A DNA stretch of 64,000 nucleotides from Flavobacteriales bacterium. Its GTDB lineage: Bacteria > Bacteroidota > Bacteroidia > Flavobacteriales_D > Crocinitomicaceae. The stretch covers positions 310,001 to 374,000 of the forward strand of contig CANFJL010000001.1 of assembly GCA_947447525.1 (NCBI GenBank). The letters run 5' to 3'. Below are positions 18,667-27,780 of this stretch, piece by piece; position 1 is the stretch's first letter; each line of letters starts with the position of its first letter. Under the pieces are notes generated by a model, which was given only the letters and a program-made list of their open reading frames with translations, did not search any database and had not been told where the DNA came from. Both the position numbers and the translations under genes were made by a program.

Positions 18667-21453
18667 ATGCGTTTATTGCTTTTGTCAGTTGTTGCATTAT
18701 TGGGTTTTTTAAATCCGGTTTTCTCGCAATCGCTTATTATAAACGAAGTTTCTCAAGGGCCAACCGGTGTTAAGGAATATGTAGAATTATTGGTAATTCC
18801 AAGTTTGAATCCTGTCCCATGTACTCCCGCTACACTAGATTTACGAAATTGGATTTTGGACGATAACAATGGTTATTTTTCCAATGGCCCAAGTTCTGGT
18901 GAGGGTATTGCCTCTGGATGTCTTCGATTTGCCAATTCCACTTTTTGGTCCGCTATCCCTGTTGGGACATTAATTGTAGTTTATAATGATGCAGATGTTA
19001 ATGCTGCAATTCCTCCACAGGATTTAAGTACAACAGACAACAATTGTCGTTTAGTGATTCCAGTTTCTTCTACATTATTTGATAAAAATCTTTCAACCCC
19101 ATCTGTGAGTGTTCAAACCATACCAACAACAGGTTATTCCCCTGGAGGAATTTGGAGTGCAGTAGGAATGGCCAATACGGATGATTCTTTTGCGATTTAT
19201 AGTGCAAGTAATTATAATGTTCCCGTTCATGGTGTGAGCTGGGGAAATAATACCAGTAATAATATTATTTATTTTGCCGGAGCAGCTACCAACTTAGTGT
19301 TTAGCTTCACGAATAATGGTTCTAATAATCCTTATTTACAATCGAATTGGTCAAGTGCTACTACTACAGCTGCAAATGGACAAACACCTGGTGCTGGAAA
19401 TAATACGGATAATCAAGGATATATTTCATTCATCAATAATAATTGTTCTCCTTACCAGCCAATTCTACCTTACCTAAGCAATCAAATTGGTGCCAATTGT
19501 ATTTGTAATGGAACTGCAACTTCAAATGCTGTTGGTGGATCAGCTTATACTTATGTTTGGATGGACAATAATCAAATGCCTTTGGGTCAAACTTCGGCAA
19601 CAGCAAGTAATCTTTGTCCAGGAATTTATTATTGTCAAGTTACTTCTGCTAACGGATGTTCTGCAATTGATAGTGTTGAGGTGATGGATGTTACGGTGCA
19701 AGTGATGCCAACTTTTAATAGTTATGGACCTTATTGCCTAAACACTCCTGGAATAACTTTGCCAACGACTTCCAATAATGGGATAACTGGAACTTGGTTG
19801 CCTGCGCAAATTCAGACGACTAGTTTAGGAACAGCCACTTATATTTTTACACCAACACCGGGACAATGTGCCAATTCAGTTGCTTTGTCTGTGACGACTT
19901 CAACTTTAGTACCTACCACTTTTAATCTTGTTGACACCTATTGTGTCGGAACTCAAGCTGCAGCGCTTCCTTCTAGTTCCTTAAATGGTATTTCAGGTAC
20001 TTGGAGTCCTGCTGTGATAAATACTTCAGCTGTTGGGACACAAATTCTAACCTTCACTCCAGTCAATACATCTTGCGGCGCACCTTCAACTTGGTATGTG
20101 GATATTGTAAGTAATATAACACCAACATTTGATCCAATTGGTTTGCTTTGTGTTGGCTCACCAGCACCAAATTTACCTTTGAATTCGAATAATGCCATGA
20201 GTGGTGTTTGGTCTCCAACACAAATTAATACAAGCTTCAGTAATTCTCAAGATTTTATTTTCACTCCTGATCCAGGTCAGTGCGGTGTTCCAATTCAAAT
20301 TACGGTAGATGTAAATGATAGTATTACACCTTCCTTTTGGATCTTTGGCACCTATTGTATTAATGAGGTTCCTATGTCACTTCCCAATCAATCCATGAAT
20401 AATATTTCAGGGACTTGGTTTCCACCTGTAATTAATACTGCAGTTCAAGGCATAAGTTATTACACTTTTAATTCAATAGGTGGCGCTTGCGAAACAGATT
20501 TAACGGTTAATGTTGTCATTACAGATTCAATTGTACCCACCTTTCCGAATTTTGGTCCTTATTGTTTAGGCGCTGCTGTACCGAATTTGCCATTGAATTC
20601 AAATGATGGAATTTCAGGAACTTGGAGTCCAAGTCAACTTAGCAGCGCAGTTGCAGGTAATTTTACATATATTTTCACTCCTGTTCAATCTGCCTGCACT
20701 TCCACTGCGACCTTATATGTTTCGGTGCAGCAATTGACTGTTGGTGCAGGAAATGACACCACTGTTTGTGCGGGAACTAGTTTGACTTTTGCCGGAACAG
20801 GGGCTAATTCATATGTATGGACCAATGGTATCCAGGATAATGTTCCTTTTCAGGCCAATACTACAAGCAATTATACCGTAACTGGAACAACGAATAATTG
20901 CACAGCAACTGATCAAGTACTGGTAACTGTAATTCCAATGCCAACAGCACAATTTACAGGAGTGGTCACCAATTACAATGTTTTGCTTTCGAATTCTAGT
21001 TTGAATGGAACTCAATACTCTTGGTATTTCGGTGATGGTGGCTCTACTAGCAGTATGATTTTAGGAGATCAAAGTTATACTTATCAGCAAGGTGGGGTAT
21101 ATGAAATCATGTTGGTAACCAGCAATAGTTTTTGTATTGATACGGCCTATTTTACAGTCACTGTAATGCCTGAAATTCCATTTGATGTTACTTATCCAAA
21201 TGTTTTCACACCCAATGACGATAGCAATAACGATTCTTATTCCTTAGATTTTGAAGGAATGGCAGATTTTGAAGCTATAATATTAAATCGTTGGGGAGAA
21301 TTAATGACGACTCTTACACCTTTAAATCCATCATGGGACGGAAAATTTAATCAAAAAGAATGTGCGGAAGGAGTTTATTTTATGAAATTTACAGCCTTAG
21401 GAATGAATGGATTGTCCTATGATGGGCAGCAATTCTTGCACCTCATTCGCTAG
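18667..21453 (+). CDS. Giant secreted protein with lamin-tail-like domain, five ~69-residue repeats and type B T9SS sorting domain
   Basis: 928 residues from the ATG at 18667, which gives a signal peptide ending near PVFSQ; the longer TTG start at 18643 lies in the promoter box. The mature protein opens SLIINEVSQGPTG, typical of lamin-tail domains in bacterial secreted proteins. Residues ~347-691 are five tandem repeats with the pattern YC-x-LP-x-SGTW-x-FTP. A PKD-like segment with YSWYFGDGG follows, and the last 86 residues (YPNVFTPNDD) are the type IX sorting domain. It is probably a surface adhesin or filament. The stop shares a CTAG palindrome with the convergent S4 gene. Confidence 0.87.
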   Translation: MRLLLLSVVALLGFLNPVFSQSLIINEVSQGPTGVKEYVELLVIPSLNPVPCTPATLDLRNWILDDNNGYFSNGPSSGEGIASGCLRFANSTFWSAIPVGTLIVVYNDADVNAAIPPQDLSTTDNNCRLVIPVSSTLFDKNLSTPSVSVQTIPTTGYSPGGIWSAVGMANTDDSFAIYSASNYNVPVHGVSWGNNTSNNIIYFAGAATNLVFSFTNNGSNNPYLQSNWSSATTTAANGQTPGAGNNTDNQGYISFINNNCSPYQPILPYLSNQIGANCICNGTATSNAVGGSAYTYVWMDNNQMPLGQTSATASNLCPGIYYCQVTSANGCSAIDSVEVMDVTVQVMPTFNSYGPYCLNTPGITLPTTSNNGITGTWLPAQIQTTSLGTATYIFTPTPGQCANSVALSVTTSTLVPTTFNLVDTYCVGTQAAALPSSSLNGISGTWSPAVINTSAVGTQILTFTPVNTSCGAPSTWYVDIVSNITPTFDPIGLLCVGSPAPNLPLNSNNAMSGVWSPTQINTSFSNSQDFIFTPDPGQCGVPIQITVDVNDSITPSFWIFGTYCINEVPMSLPNQSMNNISGTWFPPVINTAVQGISYYTFNSIGGACETDLTVNVVITDSIVPTFPNFGPYCLGAAVPNLPLNSNDGISGTWSPSQLSSAVAGNFTYIFTPVQSACTSTATLYVSVQQLTVGAGNDTTVCAGTSLTFAGTGANSYVWTNGIQDNVPFQANTTSNYTVTGTTNNCTATDQVLVTVIPMPTAQFTGVVTNYNVLLSNSSLNGTQYSWYFGDGGSTSSMILGDQSYTYQQGGVYEIMLVTSNSFCIDTAYFTVTVMPEIPFDVTYPNVFTPNDDSNNDSYSLDFEGMADFEAIILNRWGELMTTLTPLNPSWDGKFNQKECAEGVYFMKFTALGMNGLSYDGQQFLHLIR
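19705..20740 (+). repeat. Five tandem ~207-bp coding repeats
   Basis: Five successive units of about 69 codons encode diverged copies of one module (P-T-F-x-x-x-G-x-Y-C ... LP ... N-G-I-S-G-T-W-x-P ... FTP ... C). Identity between units is moderate at the protein level, so this is an old expansion rather than a recent duplication. The paired cysteines in each unit could form one disulfide per module. Confidence 0.8.
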
Positions 21454-21659
21454 GCCAAAACGATTACATTATCAGAGATTTCAATCGTATCTCCTTTGAT
21501 GATTTTTGCTCTTCTTCTCGTTTCTACTTCACCATTTCTAAACACCATCTCTGCATCAATAATATGCTTTGCATGTCCACCGGTTTCAGCTATACCCACC
21601 GCTTTTAGCAGTGCCATTAGTTCGATGTATTCTCCTTCAATTATAAATGTTTCTTTCAT
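21450..21659 (-). CDS. Small S4-domain RNA-binding protein (YbcJ-like)
   Basis: 69 residues that form a single S4 domain: FIELMALLKAVGIAETGGHAK-type opening, then VFRNGEVETRRRAKI and a C-terminal strand ending VIVLA. S4 domains bind structured RNA, usually rRNA; the role of stand-alone YbcJ-like proteins is poorly defined. The start overlaps the meaB stop by 4 nt (ATGA at 21656-21659), so it is the last gene of the bshA-elbB-meaB operon. The stop overlaps the convergent type IX cargo stop. Confidence 0.87.
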   Translation of the reverse strand: MKETFIIEGEYIELMALLKAVGIAETGGHAKHIIDAEMVFRNGEVETRRRAKIIKGDTIEISDNVIVLA

Positions 21660-22693
21660 GTTTTCTTTGTGAATTCTGTAAATAATTGCTCAGCAGCAAG
21701 CAAGGGAGTTAAGGTGCCTAATTTGACCAAAGTCTCATATTTCCTTAAAGATTCCCTCCAATTTTCAGCTCCTAAAAATTGTTGTTCTATCAAAAAATGC
21801 AAATTCTCTTTAAAGAAATCAACATCTTGTCGAGATCTATTTTCGTTATACCAACCTTTTGTTTTTATATGGTTGAAATATTGTTCCATTTGTGAATAAA
21901 CACCAGGAATTCCATTACCTTCTATACTGCTACAAGTGGACACCGGTACTAACCAAAGATTTTCTTTAGCAGGAAAAAGGTGTTGTGCATTTTGATATTC
22001 TCGTTTGGCTTGAAGCGCTTTCTTTTCATTATCACCATCTGCTTTGGTAATTAAAATTGCATCTGCCATTTCCATAATACCTCTTTTAATTCCTTGAAGT
22101 TCATCTCCAGCGCCTGCCAGCATGAGTAATAAAAAGAAGTCGACCATGGAATGAACCACTGTTTCAGATTGTCCAACACCAACAGTTTCAACAAAAATAA
22201 CATCATACCCAGCGGCTTCACATAAAAGAATTGATTCTCTAGTACTTTTTGCAACGCCTCCTAAAGTTTCATTGGTGGCACTTGGACGAATGAATACATT
22301 TTCTTGAGCGGCCAGCCAATTCATCCTTGTTTTATCTCCTAAAATACTTCCTCCACCGACATTTGATGATGGATCGATAGCGAGTACGGCAAGTTTATGA
22401 CCTTTTTCGATAATAATTTTACCTAAGGCTTCAATGAAAGTACTTTTTCCAACGCCAGGAACTCCTGTGATTCCAATGCGCCAAGATTTACCTGTGTTTT
22501 CTTGTATGGCTTTTAAAAGTTTCTTTGATTCTTCTCTTGCTGCTGGAGTATTTGATTCAATTAAGGTCAAGGCTGAGGCTAATGCACCGCGTTTTCCTGC
22601 AAGTAAATCAGGCAAAATAAAGGAGCAAGACAGATGCTCTAAGCGCTCCTTGCGGCTGTCCATCCATTCCTTAATTTTATGTTCCTTATTCAT
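21656..22693 (-). CDS. meaB: Methylmalonyl-CoA mutase-associated GTPase MeaB
   Basis: 345 residues of the G3E/ArgK GTPase family. Walker A GVPGVGKST is at 77-85, followed by IDPSS, the ETVGVGQSE switch region and the guanine-specificity segment ITKADGDN. MeaB protects and reloads adenosylcobalamin in methylmalonyl-CoA mutase, which links propionyl-CoA to succinyl-CoA. No mutase gene is in the window. The start overlaps the elbB stop by 8 nt and the stop overlaps the S4 gene by 4 nt. Regulation is presumably from the promoter at 25099. Confidence 0.93.
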   Translation of the reverse strand: MNKEHKIKEWMDSRKERLEHLSCSFILPDLLAGKRGALASALTLIESNTPAAREESKKLLKAIQENTGKSWRIGITGVPGVGKSTFIEALGKIIIEKGHKLAVLAIDPSSNVGGGSILGDKTRMNWLAAQENVFIRPSATNETLGGVAKSTRESILLCEAAGYDVIFVETVGVGQSETVVHSMVDFFLLLMLAGAGDELQGIKRGIMEMADAILITKADGDNEKKALQAKREYQNAQHLFPAKENLWLVPVSTCSSIEGNGIPGVYSQMEQYFNHIKTKGWYNENRSRQDVDFFKENLHFLIEQQFLGAENWRESLRKYETLVKLGTLTPLLAAEQLFTEFTKKT

Positions 22694-23372
22694 TTACTAG
22701 ATCTTCTAAAGCGTGTAAAGCGAGCTTAATATTTTCTCTAATTTGAACAATTCCTGCCTCCATCATATAACAGGGAGCTGTAATGATACGATTTTTTTTA
22801 TCCACTAAAACTTCACCAATTGTTTTTTCTTCTGTTGTACAACCGATTTGTTCCATGCCATTTCTAAAGGATAAAATATCATAGGGTGATGGTTCCGCTG
22901 CACTTCCGATAGTCATGTTTAAAGATATACCACTGTTTTCAAATGCTTTCGCCAGTACGACTGGACTAACGCACAATGCAACAATTGGTTTACCTACATT
23001 AATTAGGTTAATTAAAAGCAATTTAACAATGGGTAAAATTGTACTGTTGTGTCCATCAAAGGCCCATGAGGTCAAGTTTTTTGCGCTCCCAAAGCCACCT
23101 GGTAGGAGCAAAGCATCAATATCTGCTGGTTGAATTGAATGAATGTCTTGGATTTCACCACGTGTAATGCGTGCTGCTTCAATAAGCATATTTCTTTTTT
23201 CAGACATCACACTACCATCAATGTGGTTGATGACATGAAATTGATCGGCATCAACTCCAATGCAAACTGCTTCATGTCCTAACTCTGCAATCGCAAGTAA
23301 ACTCAGAACGGTTTCTTGTATTTCAGCCCCATCATAAACACCGCATCCTGAAAGTAATACGCCTATTTTCAT
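22686..23372 (-). CDS. elbB: ElbB-like DJ-1/PfpI superfamily glyoxalase
   Basis: 228 residues. It carries the ElbB-type start with GCGVYDGAEIQE at 9-20, the acid/nucleophile-elbow region LPGGFG at 90-95 and the probable nucleophile Cys134 in ALCVSP. E. coli ElbB was linked to isoprenoid synthesis and has weak glyoxalase activity; the true physiological role is uncertain. It begins 3 nt after the bshA stop and overlaps meaB, so it belongs to the same operon. A link to bacillithiol and aldehyde detoxification is an inference from that linkage. Confidence 0.9.
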   Translation of the reverse strand: MKIGVLLSGCGVYDGAEIQETVLSLLAIAELGHEAVCIGVDADQFHVINHIDGSVMSEKRNMLIEAARITRGEIQDIHSIQPADIDALLLPGGFGSAKNLTSWAFDGHNSTILPIVKLLLINLINVGKPIVALCVSPVVLAKAFENSGISLNMTIGSAAEPSPYDILSFRNGMEQIGCTTEEKTIGEVLVDKKNRIITAPCYMMEAGIVQIRENIKLALHALEDLVNE

Positions 23373-23375
23373 ATC

Positions 23376-24509
23376 TTAATTTTTACTTACTAATTTACGA
23401 TAAATCGCTTCATATTTGGGTAAAATATTCACCAAAGAAAAATGTTTGGATCGTTCTAGAGCATTGATTTTAAATTGTTTTAAGGTTTCAGGTTCTAATA
23501 GGAAAAGGGTGTTTTTCACCATATCATCTATGTCACCAACATCAGAAAGAAATCCAGAATAACCGTGTTGGTTTACTTCAGATATCCCACCCGTATTCGA
23601 AGAAATCACAGGTACACTTTCTGCCATTGCTTCCAGTGCTGCAAGTCCAAAACTTTCCGTTTCTGAAGGCAATAAAAATACATCAGCAATTTGCAAAACA
23701 TGAACTGTATCCCTTAATTTTCCTAGAAAAATAATGCGATCCGTTAAATTTAATTCACGGGCTAGTTTTTCACAATTATATCTTTCCGGACCATCACCAA
23801 CGAGAATTAATTTGCTGTTAATTTTTGCATTTACTTTAGCGAAAACTTGAATCACATCTTCAACACGTTTTACTTTTCTGAAATTTGAAATATGACAAAG
23901 AATCACTTCGTTTTTGCTTGCATATTTTGATCTCATTTCCTCATTGACGCGCATTGCTTCCATGTTTGGAACGATGAAATTTGGAACAACTTCAATTTCT
24001 CTATTTACATTAAAATGTTCAAAGGTTGATTTTCTTAGACTTTCAGAAACTGCCGTAACAGCATCGGATTCGTTAATACAAAAGGTAATTACAGGTTCAA
24101 AAGAAGGGTCTTTTCCAACCAAAGTGATATCTGTCCCATGCAAGGTCGTAACAAATGGAATTTCAATGCCATGAGACCTTAGAATCATTTTTGCCATAAA
24201 TGCTGCAGAAGCATGTGGAATCGCATAGTGGACATGAAGTACGTCTAATTTTTCATACCTGACAACATCAACAATTTTTGAGGTGAGTTCTGTTTCATAG
24301 GGCTGAAAATCGAATAGAGGATAATCAGACACTGCAACTTCGTGATAGAAGATATTTTCTCTAAAACTGCCCAATCTAACCGGTTGAGAGTAGGTAATAA
24401 AATGAACTTGATGCCCTTTAGCTGCTAATGCTTTTCCGAGTTCTGTTGCAACAACACCACTTCCTCCAAAGGTAGGATAGAGGACAATCCCAATTTTAAT
24501 TCTGCTCAT
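23376..24509 (-). CDS. bshA: N-acetyl-alpha-D-glucosaminyl L-malate synthase BshA (bacillithiol pathway)
   Basis: 377 residues, GT4 glycosyltransferase fold. It carries the BshA-type N terminus IGIVLYPTFGGSGVVATELG, the acceptor-domain segment HVHYAIPHASAA and the GT4 donor motif LLPSETESFGLAALEAMA. BshA joins UDP-GlcNAc and L-malate in the first step of bacillithiol synthesis, the low-molecular-weight thiol of many Bacteroidota and Firmicutes. bshB and bshC are not in the window. It starts 5 nt after the stop of the outer-membrane-like gene, in a five-gene minus-strand operon. Confidence 0.93.
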   Translation of the reverse strand: MSRIKIGIVLYPTFGGSGVVATELGKALAAKGHQVHFITYSQPVRLGSFRENIFYHEVAVSDYPLFDFQPYETELTSKIVDVVRYEKLDVLHVHYAIPHASAAFMAKMILRSHGIEIPFVTTLHGTDITLVGKDPSFEPVITFCINESDAVTAVSESLRKSTFEHFNVNREIEVVPNFIVPNMEAMRVNEEMRSKYASKNEVILCHISNFRKVKRVEDVIQVFAKVNAKINSKLILVGDGPERYNCEKLARELNLTDRIIFLGKLRDTVHVLQIADVFLLPSETESFGLAALEAMAESVPVISSNTGGISEVNQHGYSGFLSDVGDIDDMVKNTLFLLEPETLKQFKINALERSKHFSLVNILPKYEAIYRKLVSKN

Positions 24510-24514
24510 AATGA

Positions 24515-25084
24515 TTATTTTCCTATTGGAAAGAAAAATGAAATGCGATAAATTACAGGTAGAATTTTCTGAACTTGTCCATTTTGATCTTTAATTTTTA
24601 ACACATAACTACTTCTAAAAGGACTATTTGCTGCATTAATTACATCATAAAAAACTCCCGCATTAATGCGAATTTTGTGATTAAAGTCTCTCGAGAATCC
24701 CCCGCCAATAAATAATGTTGCCAACCAATTTCTATCAGGGTTAATATTTACATAATTCAAAGGACAATGTAACATTTCAAATTCGGCACCACCATATAAC
24801 GTATTTTTTAATCTATAATGGGCAAAAAGTCCACCGCCATATATACTATACCCATATTTTGTCCCATAATTATTGGACCATGTTCTTTGTAAACGAAAAG
24901 AAGGGCCCACTGCCCAGTTTTCATTTAGAATGGCTGCATATTTTAAATCACCACCAACACTACCGCCTAAATTGGAAGCACTGGCAACTAATTCAATGCC
25001 AATTTCTGAACCATCAAAACTTGTTTGAGCAAAGCTGTTATTAATAAAAAGCAATGCAAATAAACTGTACATTAATTTTTTCAT
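24515..25084 (-). CDS. Uncharacterised outer-membrane beta-barrel-like protein
   Basis: 189 residues with a signal peptide (MKKLMYSLFALLFINNSFAQ). Alternating hydrophobic and polar strands rich in Gly, Tyr and Phe follow, ending in ISFFFPIGK. This pattern fits a small 8-strand outer-membrane barrel, but no named family is recognised. It is the first gene of the operon with bshA, elbB, meaB and the S4 gene. A minus-7 box TATCTTTG lies only 14 nt upstream of the ATG. A functional link to bacillithiol metabolism is not supported by the sequence itself. Confidence 0.72.
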   Translation of the reverse strand: MKKLMYSLFALLFINNSFAQTSFDGSEIGIELVASASNLGGSVGGDLKYAAILNENWAVGPSFRLQRTWSNNYGTKYGYSIYGGGLFAHYRLKNTLYGGAEFEMLHCPLNYVNINPDRNWLATLFIGGGFSRDFNHKIRINAGVFYDVINAANSPFRSSYVLKIKDQNGQVQKILPVIYRISFFFPIGK

Positions 25085-25098
25085 GTCATTATTTTTGA

Positions 25099-25106
25099 CA
25101 AAGATA
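25099..25106 (-). promoter_or_regulatory. Minus-7 box (TATCTTTG) of the bshA operon
   Basis: Exact TAnnTTTG match on the minus strand, 14 nt upstream of the start at 25084. It faces away from the folD promoter at 25150, so the two form a divergent promoter pair. Confidence 0.65.
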
Positions 25107-25149
25107 ACTTCGTTTTGAATTACTTCAGTGGTATTTCGCTATGAGTTTT

Positions 25150-25157
25150 TATCTTTG
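25150..25157 (+). promoter_or_regulatory. Minus-7 box (TATCTTTG) of folD
   Basis: Exact TAnnTTTG match. It lies downstream of an in-frame ATG at 25141, so transcription begins after that codon and the folD start must be the ATG at 25174. Confidence 0.68.
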
Positions 25158-25173
25158 TATAAAAATAAAGCCA

Positions 25174-26052
25174 ATGCAACTCATAGATGGTCGTGCTATA
25201 TCAGAAGAAATAAAGCAAGAACTTGCTCTCGCGGTCAAGTCTAGAAAGGAACAAGGCAAAAAAATTCCGCATCTGGCTGCTGTATTAGTCGGTGGTGATG
25301 GTGCTTCGATTTCATATGTCAATGCAAAAGTAAAAGCATGTGAAATGATTGGATTCGAAAGTACTTTGATTCGTTATGATGATTCGGTTTCTGAGGAAAT
25401 CTTGTTGGCTAAGGTTCAATCTTTAAATGATGATAAAAGTATTGACGGTTTTATAGTTCAATTACCTCTTCCTTCTCATATTGATGAATTAAAGGTAACC
25501 CAAGCGATTGATCCTTTAAAAGATGTTGACGGATTTCACCCAACCAATATTGGAAATATGGTCTTAAATATCCCAGGATTCTTGCCTGCAACACCAGCCG
25601 GAATAATGGAAATGATTAAGAGAAGGAAAATTGAAACTGAAGGGAAAAATTGTGTGATTATAGGTCGCAGTAACATTGTTGGTATGCCCTTGAGTATTAT
25701 GATGGCAAGAAATTCAAATCCAGGAAATTGTACAGTGACTTTAGCGCATTCAAAAACTAAGAACTTAAAAGAGCTTTGTCTAAATGCAGATATTTTAATC
25801 GCAGCCATTGGGCAACCTGGTTTTGTAACTGCTGACATGGTAAAAGATGGTGCTGTAGTTATTGATGTTGGAACGACAAGAATTGATGATGCAAGTCGTG
25901 AAAGAGGCTGGCGTTTGGTTGGTGATGTAGATTTTGCTGAAGTTGCACCAAAATGTAGTTATATAACTCCAGTTCCTGGTGGAGTTGGTCCTATGACCAT
26001 TGCTTCCTTGATGTTAAACACATTAAAGGCAATGGATATAAAAGGAAAGTAA
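25174..26052 (+). CDS. folD: Bifunctional methylenetetrahydrofolate dehydrogenase/methenyl-THF cyclohydrolase
   Basis: 292 residues from ATG 25174, which aligns with the usual FolD start ([10 protein letters not shown]). An upstream ATG at 25141 is in frame but lies before the promoter box. The active-site motif YVNAK is at 48-52 (Lys52), the signatures [12 protein letters not shown] and the late [13 protein letters not shown] are intact, and a Rossmann segment [12 protein letters not shown] binds NADP. It interconverts 5,10-methylene-, methenyl- and 10-formyl-tetrahydrofolate for purine and methionine synthesis in the cytoplasm. Confidence 0.95.
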   Translation: MQLIDGRAISEEIKQELALAVKSRKEQGKKIPHLAAVLVGGDGASISYVNAKVKACEMIGFESTLIRYDDSVSEEILLAKVQSLNDDKSIDGFIVQLPLPSHIDELKVTQAIDPLKDVDGFHPTNIGNMVLNIPGFLPATPAGIMEMIKRRKIETEGKNCVIIGRSNIVGMPLSIMMARNSNPGNCTVTLAHSKTKNLKELCLNADILIAAIGQPGFVTADMVKDGAVVIDVGTTRIDDASRERGWRLVGDVDFAEVAPKCSYITPVPGGVGPMTIASLMLNTLKAMDIKGK

Positions 26053-26093
26053 TTTCTTTGTTCCTTTGGTATGATTTTAGTCATACGTTTCTT

Positions 26094-26999
26094 GTGAATC
26101 TTAAAATATTCCTATTTATATTTCTTCTTGGCACCACCACTGTGGATGCTCAAAACACTTTAAATATAGGTGCTTCACTTGGTTTAGTGCTTGATTTCGG
26201 AACGCATGAGCGTCAATTGGGATTAGAAATCAATGCTTATGCCCAAACCTATTGCGTGCAACTGAATACAGGAACTCAATTTTCATTTTTCTTGAAGGGA
26301 CTAGGTAACAGAAGAAGATATATGGAAGAACGCACCTATGTAAGTGGAGTATTGTTAGGGGGTAAGCGGAATCTTCTTCCTGCTTTGGGTATTAATTCTT
26401 TGAATCACAATACAAATTTTTCAAATTCTTTGACTTATAGTTATTTGTGGTACCATGATAATGTTGGAACCAGTCAGCGATCTGGTGCATTCGGCTTACA
26501 AATGAGATATCTTTCTTTAGCATTTGAAAATGATATTTTCGCTGGACAAGGAAAAGATAGATTTAGAACGGGACATTTGGCTTTTGGGTACCGTTACCAA
26601 CAACAAGTTTTTCAATTAGGTGCTGCAATTTGGACGGGTGAAACAAAAGGAAGTATATGGAAACAAGGGAATAGTAAAGATTACCCTTATGGTTATCGAG
26701 ATTTGAGTCAACTTCCCTACGGAACGACCAGTCATGGAATCTTCTATTTTTCTTATAAAACCTACTTACCTTTTCAGCAGCAAGTGAAAGCTAGTATTGG
26801 AATTGATAGTGAAGAAATTAGAAATGTCCTTCAAAATAAATTAGCCCATAACCTACCTTTTTTACCTAAGACAATGAAACGAAATACACCTAATTATTTA
26901 AGACTAGGTTCCAATGGAACTCCGATTTATACCAAATCAGAACGCCGAAAAGACCTACTATTTTTGCAAATAGGAACAAATGGAGATTGGTCTCAATAA
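26094..26999 (+). CDS. Exported protein resembling the polymorphic toxin type 23 family; probably an outer-membrane barrel
   Basis: About 301 residues from a GTG at 26094, which gives a good signal peptide (MNLKIFLFIFLLGTTTVDA). The frame extends to a TTG at 26058 but has no ATG near its beginning. The middle has the segment FENDIFAGQGKDRFRTGHLA followed by alternating strands, which resembles the domain called Ntox23 in Bacteroidota proteins. That annotation is weak, since many members look like barrels rather than toxins. I see no immunity-like gene or secretion module beside it. It follows folD by about 40 nt and may share its transcript. Confidence 0.6.
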   Translation: MNLKIFLFIFLLGTTTVDAQNTLNIGASLGLVLDFGTHERQLGLEINAYAQTYCVQLNTGTQFSFFLKGLGNRRRYMEERTYVSGVLLGGKRNLLPALGINSLNHNTNFSNSLTYSYLWYHDNVGTSQRSGAFGLQMRYLSLAFENDIFAGQGKDRFRTGHLAFGYRYQQQVFQLGAAIWTGETKGSIWKQGNSKDYPYGYRDLSQLPYGTTSHGIFYFSYKTYLPFQQQVKASIGIDSEEIRNVLQNKLAHNLPFLPKTMKRNTPNYLRLGSNGTPIYTKSERRKDLLFLQIGTNGDWSQ

Positions 27000-27013
27000 T
27001 CAATAATGTTTAT

Positions 27014-27021
27014 TAATTTTG
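27014..27021 (+). promoter_or_regulatory. Minus-7 box (TAATTTTG) of the Nfu gene
   Basis: Exact TAnnTTTG match, 17 nt upstream of the ATG at 27039. Confidence 0.62.
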
Positions 27022-27038
27022 TATCCTAAAATAAAATC

Positions 27039-27638
27039 ATGAATGTACCGGTAACAGTTTATGCTGAAATGACCCCAAATCCTTCTACAATGAAATTTGT
27101 AGCGAATAAATATTTATTAATTACCGGCGATTCAGCTGAGTTTTCAAGTAGGGGTGAAGCAAAAGGATTTTCTCCAATGGCGGAAGAACTTTTTAATTTT
27201 CCTTTTGTGAAAAATGTTTTCATTGCAGCTAACTTTGTTACGATAACAAAAACCGATAATGTTCCTTGGGATTTTATCAATATGGAATTGCGAGAATTTG
27301 TCAAAAATTGGATAGGTGCGGGAAAAGATGTTTTGATTCAGATGCCTTTACCTAAGGTGAATGAAATTGAGAATTCAGATCAACCCGTTTTAGATTTTTC
27401 CGAAAGTGAATTAGACGATGCTATCAAAGCATTATTGGATCAATATGTTCGACCAGCAGTAGAAAATGACGGTGGCGCCATTGATTTTTTAGGGTTTAAT
27501 GGGGGGAAAGTTACGGTGCGTATGAAAGGATCTTGTGCTGGATGTCCTTCTTCTACAGCAACACTTAAAGGTGGTATTGAGAATCTTTTAAAACAACATT
27601 TACCAGAAGTAACTGAAGTTGTTGCTATCAATGGTTAA
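27039..27638 (+). CDS. Nfu/NifU-type iron-sulfur cluster scaffold protein
   Basis: 199 residues with two domains. An N-terminal Nfu_N domain opens YAEMTPNPSTMKFVAN (about 8-95), and a C-terminal NifU-like domain (about 122-195) has the cluster-binding CAGC motif (Cys166, Cys169) within GSCAGCPSS. Such proteins bind a [4Fe-4S] cluster at a dimer interface and pass it to apo-enzymes. It has its own promoter and stands alone; no suf or isc genes are nearby. Confidence 0.92.
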   Translation: MNVPVTVYAEMTPNPSTMKFVANKYLLITGDSAEFSSRGEAKGFSPMAEELFNFPFVKNVFIAANFVTITKTDNVPWDFINMELREFVKNWIGAGKDVLIQMPLPKVNEIENSDQPVLDFSESELDDAIKALLDQYVRPAVENDGGAIDFLGFNGGKVTVRMKGSCAGCPSSTATLKGGIENLLKQHLPEVTEVVAING

Positions 27639-27780
27639 AAAAGACTAAAAAAACCTTAAACATATTCGTTTATAGCTTGTTTATACTTAACTTTAATAGT
27701 GATGAACAAGTAGCTCTGATGGACACTTTTTAATTGGGTCCAAAACGCAGCAAATCGATAACGATAATAATAGAATAAAC

